Source: Zobellella maritima (lineage in GTDB: Bacteria; Pseudomonadota; Gammaproteobacteria; Enterobacterales; Aeromonadaceae). Taken from it: DNA of 64,000 bases. Positions 62,637-64,000 of the stretch are shown here, piece by piece. Position numbers and translations under genes: made by a program. The notes under the pieces are model-generated. The model was not told the DNA's origin. It saw only the letters and a list, made by a program, of their open reading frames with translations, and ran no database searches. The first letter of the stretch is position 1. Each line of letters begins with the position of its first letter. The stretch lies in assembly GCF_003075035.1 (NCBI RefSeq), contig NZ_QCZE01000006.1, positions 1-64,000 of the forward strand, read 5' to 3'.

Positions 62637-63793
62637 CAGTTGATCTCCCAGTGGATGGCGGCCATGGCGTCTTCGTGCAGCTGCTCCAGCTCCCCGGCCG
62701 ACTCGGCCTGCAGATAGAGCACGCCCAGATAATCCTTGTTGGAGTGGCTCAGCAACAGGCTGTCGCCCGCCTGGCGGAGGGATTTGTAGCTTAGGCCGGG
62801 CCGGGTCGGAGGCTGTGGGGCCTGGACCAGCCGGCCGCTGGACTCGGCCACCAGATACTGGATCAGCGCCTGTTGTGTCGAGGGGCTAATGGCCGGCAGG
62901 GGGTTGCCCTGATGCAGCCGCAAGATGGGAGCAAACCAGCCGCCCGGCAGCAACTGGTCCAGCAGGAACTCACGGCCGTCGCCTATGCTGCGGTAGTTGA
63001 TCTCGACCAGTACGGGGCCGTCCCGGGTGAGGATAAATTCGCTGTGGCACACCCCGAGGCCGACGCCGAAGCGACGAACCTGCTCCAGGGCCCGGGTCTG
63101 CCACTCCCGGCCGATCGATCCCTGCCAGCGGGCCCGGGTCTCGATGAAATGGGGGGGAGCGGAGAGCTCGACATCGAAGCCGCCGACGGCCACCAGCTCC
63201 CGGCCGTCGCCCAGGGTTTCCAGGGTGAACAGCGGGCCTTCCATATATTGTTCCAGCAGCAGAGGGGCCGATTGGACTCGATCTGCCAGCAAGGCGACCA
63301 GCTGAGGCTGGCTGTCGACCCGGCACACGTCCAGGGAGGCCACGCCCTGGCTGGGTTTGACCACCAGCGGGTAGGGCCAGTCGTGCTCCGGTACCTCGCC
63401 GGGCTGCAGCTGGCGAGACCAGACGCTGGGCAGGCCCAACTCGGCCAGACGTTCCCGCATGCGCAGCTTGTCCTTGGCCCGGTAGCAGACCTGCCAGTCC
63501 TTGGCCGGCAAATCCAGGGCTCGGGCGGCGATGGCGGCGGCGGTCTGCAGATGATCGCTGTTGGAGAACAGGGCGGCGGGACGGATGGCCTGCTCGGTCA
63601 GCAGGTCCAGTATCGCCAGGGGATTGAAGACGTCGCATTCGAGGATGCGCACCTCTGCCAGGCATTCCCGATGCGCCAGCCCCTGGTCGGTGACCAGCAC
63701 CACCTCATGGCCCAGTTGTCGGGCGGCGGGAATAAAGCCGTCGATGACGGCACTGTTAACCACATGGGTCAGGATCACGATGGGTGATGACAT
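62636..63793 (-). CDS. pvsA: ATP-grasp ligase of siderophore biosynthesis (PvsA-like)
   Basis: A 385-residue ATP-grasp protein. The N-terminal VILTHVVNSAVIDGFIPAAR domain and the nucleotide-binding segment YPLVVKPSQGVASLDVCRV in part (about residues 141-160) are visible. The central LLLEQYMEGPLFTLE and the metal-binding VLVEINYRSIGDGRE at about residue 268 complete it. In the vibrioferrin operon PvsA is the ATP-grasp member and first gene, as here. It may couple an amino acid such as alanine. The start at 63793 begins MSSPIVILTH; the ORF continues upstream without support. Confidence 0.87.
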   Translation of the reverse strand: MSSPIVILTHVVNSAVIDGFIPAARQLGHEVVLVTDQGLAHRECLAEVRILECDVFNPLAILDLLTEQAIRPAALFSNSDHLQTAAAIAARALDLPAKDWQVCYRAKDKLRMRERLAELGLPSVWSRQLQPGEVPEHDWPYPLVVKPSQGVASLDVCRVDSQPQLVALLADRVQSAPLLLEQYMEGPLFTLETLGDGRELVAVGGFDVELSAPPHFIETRARWQGSIGREWQTRALEQVRRFGVGLGVCHSEFILTRDGPVLVEINYRSIGDGREFLLDQLLPGGWFAPILRLHQGNPLPAISPSTQQALIQYLVAESSGRLVQAPQPPTRPGLSYKSLRQAGDSLLLSHSNKDYLGVLYLQAESAGELEQLHEDAMAAIHWEIN

Positions 63794-63894
63794 AACTGTC
63801 CTTAACGTTCTGAAAAACGGGTCACGAGTGCTAATGCAGAAGGCCAATCGAAAGCCGGCCAATCCCGTTAACGGCTCGGCATCAGATTAGGCGT

Positions 63895-64000
63895 TCAATT
63901 ATCCTGGCGGAGCTCGGTCAGCCGGTTGCGCAGGGCCCGGCACAGATAGCCCCTGTCTTCTCCCGCCAGCCAGGCGGTGATGCCGGCCTGTCGCCAGCGC
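63895..64000 (-). CDS. Truncated gene at window edge (C-terminal 34 residues)
   Basis: An open minus-strand frame enters from the right edge and ends in TGA at 63895-63897. The visible C-terminus (WRQAGITAWLAGEDRGYLC, ending RLTELRQDN) has the codon character of a real protein but is too short to identify. It lies 101 bases before pvsA in the same direction, so it could be cotranscribed with the siderophore operon, or the gap could hold a separate pvs promoter. Confidence 0.6.
   Translation of the reverse strand, partial: RWRQAGITAWLAGEDRGYLCRALRNRLTELRQDN

Noticed and set aside
56824-63793. Staphyloferrin B or achromobactin cluster
   Set aside because: Those clusters have three NIS synthetases and an HpcH/HpaI-type aldolase (SbnG/AcsB). 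This one has two NIS enzymes and an ATP-grasp ligase in the pvs order.
63794-63894. Fur box upstream of pvsA
   Set aside because: Segments such as ctaatgcag and caattatcc give only short matches to the 19-bp Fur consensus; not enough to call a site.

Overview
The window looks like the chromosome of a marine or brackish gammaproteobacterium of the Aeromonadales (Oceanimonas/Zobellella/Oceanisphaera-like). This is inferred from gene order and protein resemblance, not from a search. Supporting signs are a tRNA-Asp directly behind a 5S rRNA, the pairs holD-rimI, smp/serB, rsd/hemE and mepM-znuA/znuCB, an enterobacterial-style pyrL-pyrBI attenuator, and a vibrioferrin-type siderophore operon. GC content looks like roughly 55-65 % over most of the window and is visibly higher in the last 7 kb.

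Layout. 1-0.4 kb: end of an rrn operon (5S tail, tRNA-Asp, terminator) followed by two degenerate ~121-bp tandem units. 0.7-6.9 kb: small housekeeping genes, the pyrBI operon with its leader peptide and attenuator, tRNA-Trp, holD-rimI and an M23 peptidase. 7-18 kb: an atypical Nramp-like transporter, pntAB, rtcB, azlCD, and a three-gene ABC importer of the putative selenate/phosphonate type with a fused double permease. 18-26.8 kb: SDR reductase, LysR/YeiH divergent pair, solitary puuD, tapT, prfC and a TatD-family hydrolase. 26.9-32.7 kb: nucleoside uptake and catabolism (nupC, deoCABD). 32.7-44.8 kb: smp, serB, radA, rsd, hemE, mepM, the znuA/znuCB zinc importer with a Zur-like palindrome, a UDG-family protein, a hydroxyacid dehydrogenase, yjaG and a MarR regulator.

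45-56.6 kb is an elaborated histidine-utilisation locus: hutC, yaeQ, yjiH (transporter-like), then hutI-hutG-hutU-BCCT transporter-HAL paralogue-hutH. HutC-like operators (TGTAtrTACA) lie before hutC and at both ends of the yjiH/hutI divergent region, with a near-consensus CRP site between the latter two. The most striking gene is the HAL paralogue at 53508-55046. Aligned with the adjacent normal HutH, it has lost exactly the Ala-Ser-Gly triad that forms the MIO electrophile. It is translationally coupled to a betaine-type (BCCT) transporter. I infer a route in which a quaternary histidine derivative such as hercynine is imported and split into trimethylamine plus urocanate, which then enters HutU-HutI-HutG.

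56.8-63.8 kb (minus strand) is a five-gene operon with the order ATP-grasp, NIS synthetase, MFS exporter, NIS synthetase, PLP decarboxylase. This is the pvsABCDE order of vibrioferrin biosynthesis. A truncated gene enters at the right edge.

Dispersed structure: a hairpin-forming intergenic repeat family occurs in two good copies (8.6 and 28.4 kb) and two partial ones (18.0 and 56.7 kb). An unrelated 82-bp inverted repeat lies at 42.0 kb, and a 17-copy 9-bp repeat lies inside znuA.
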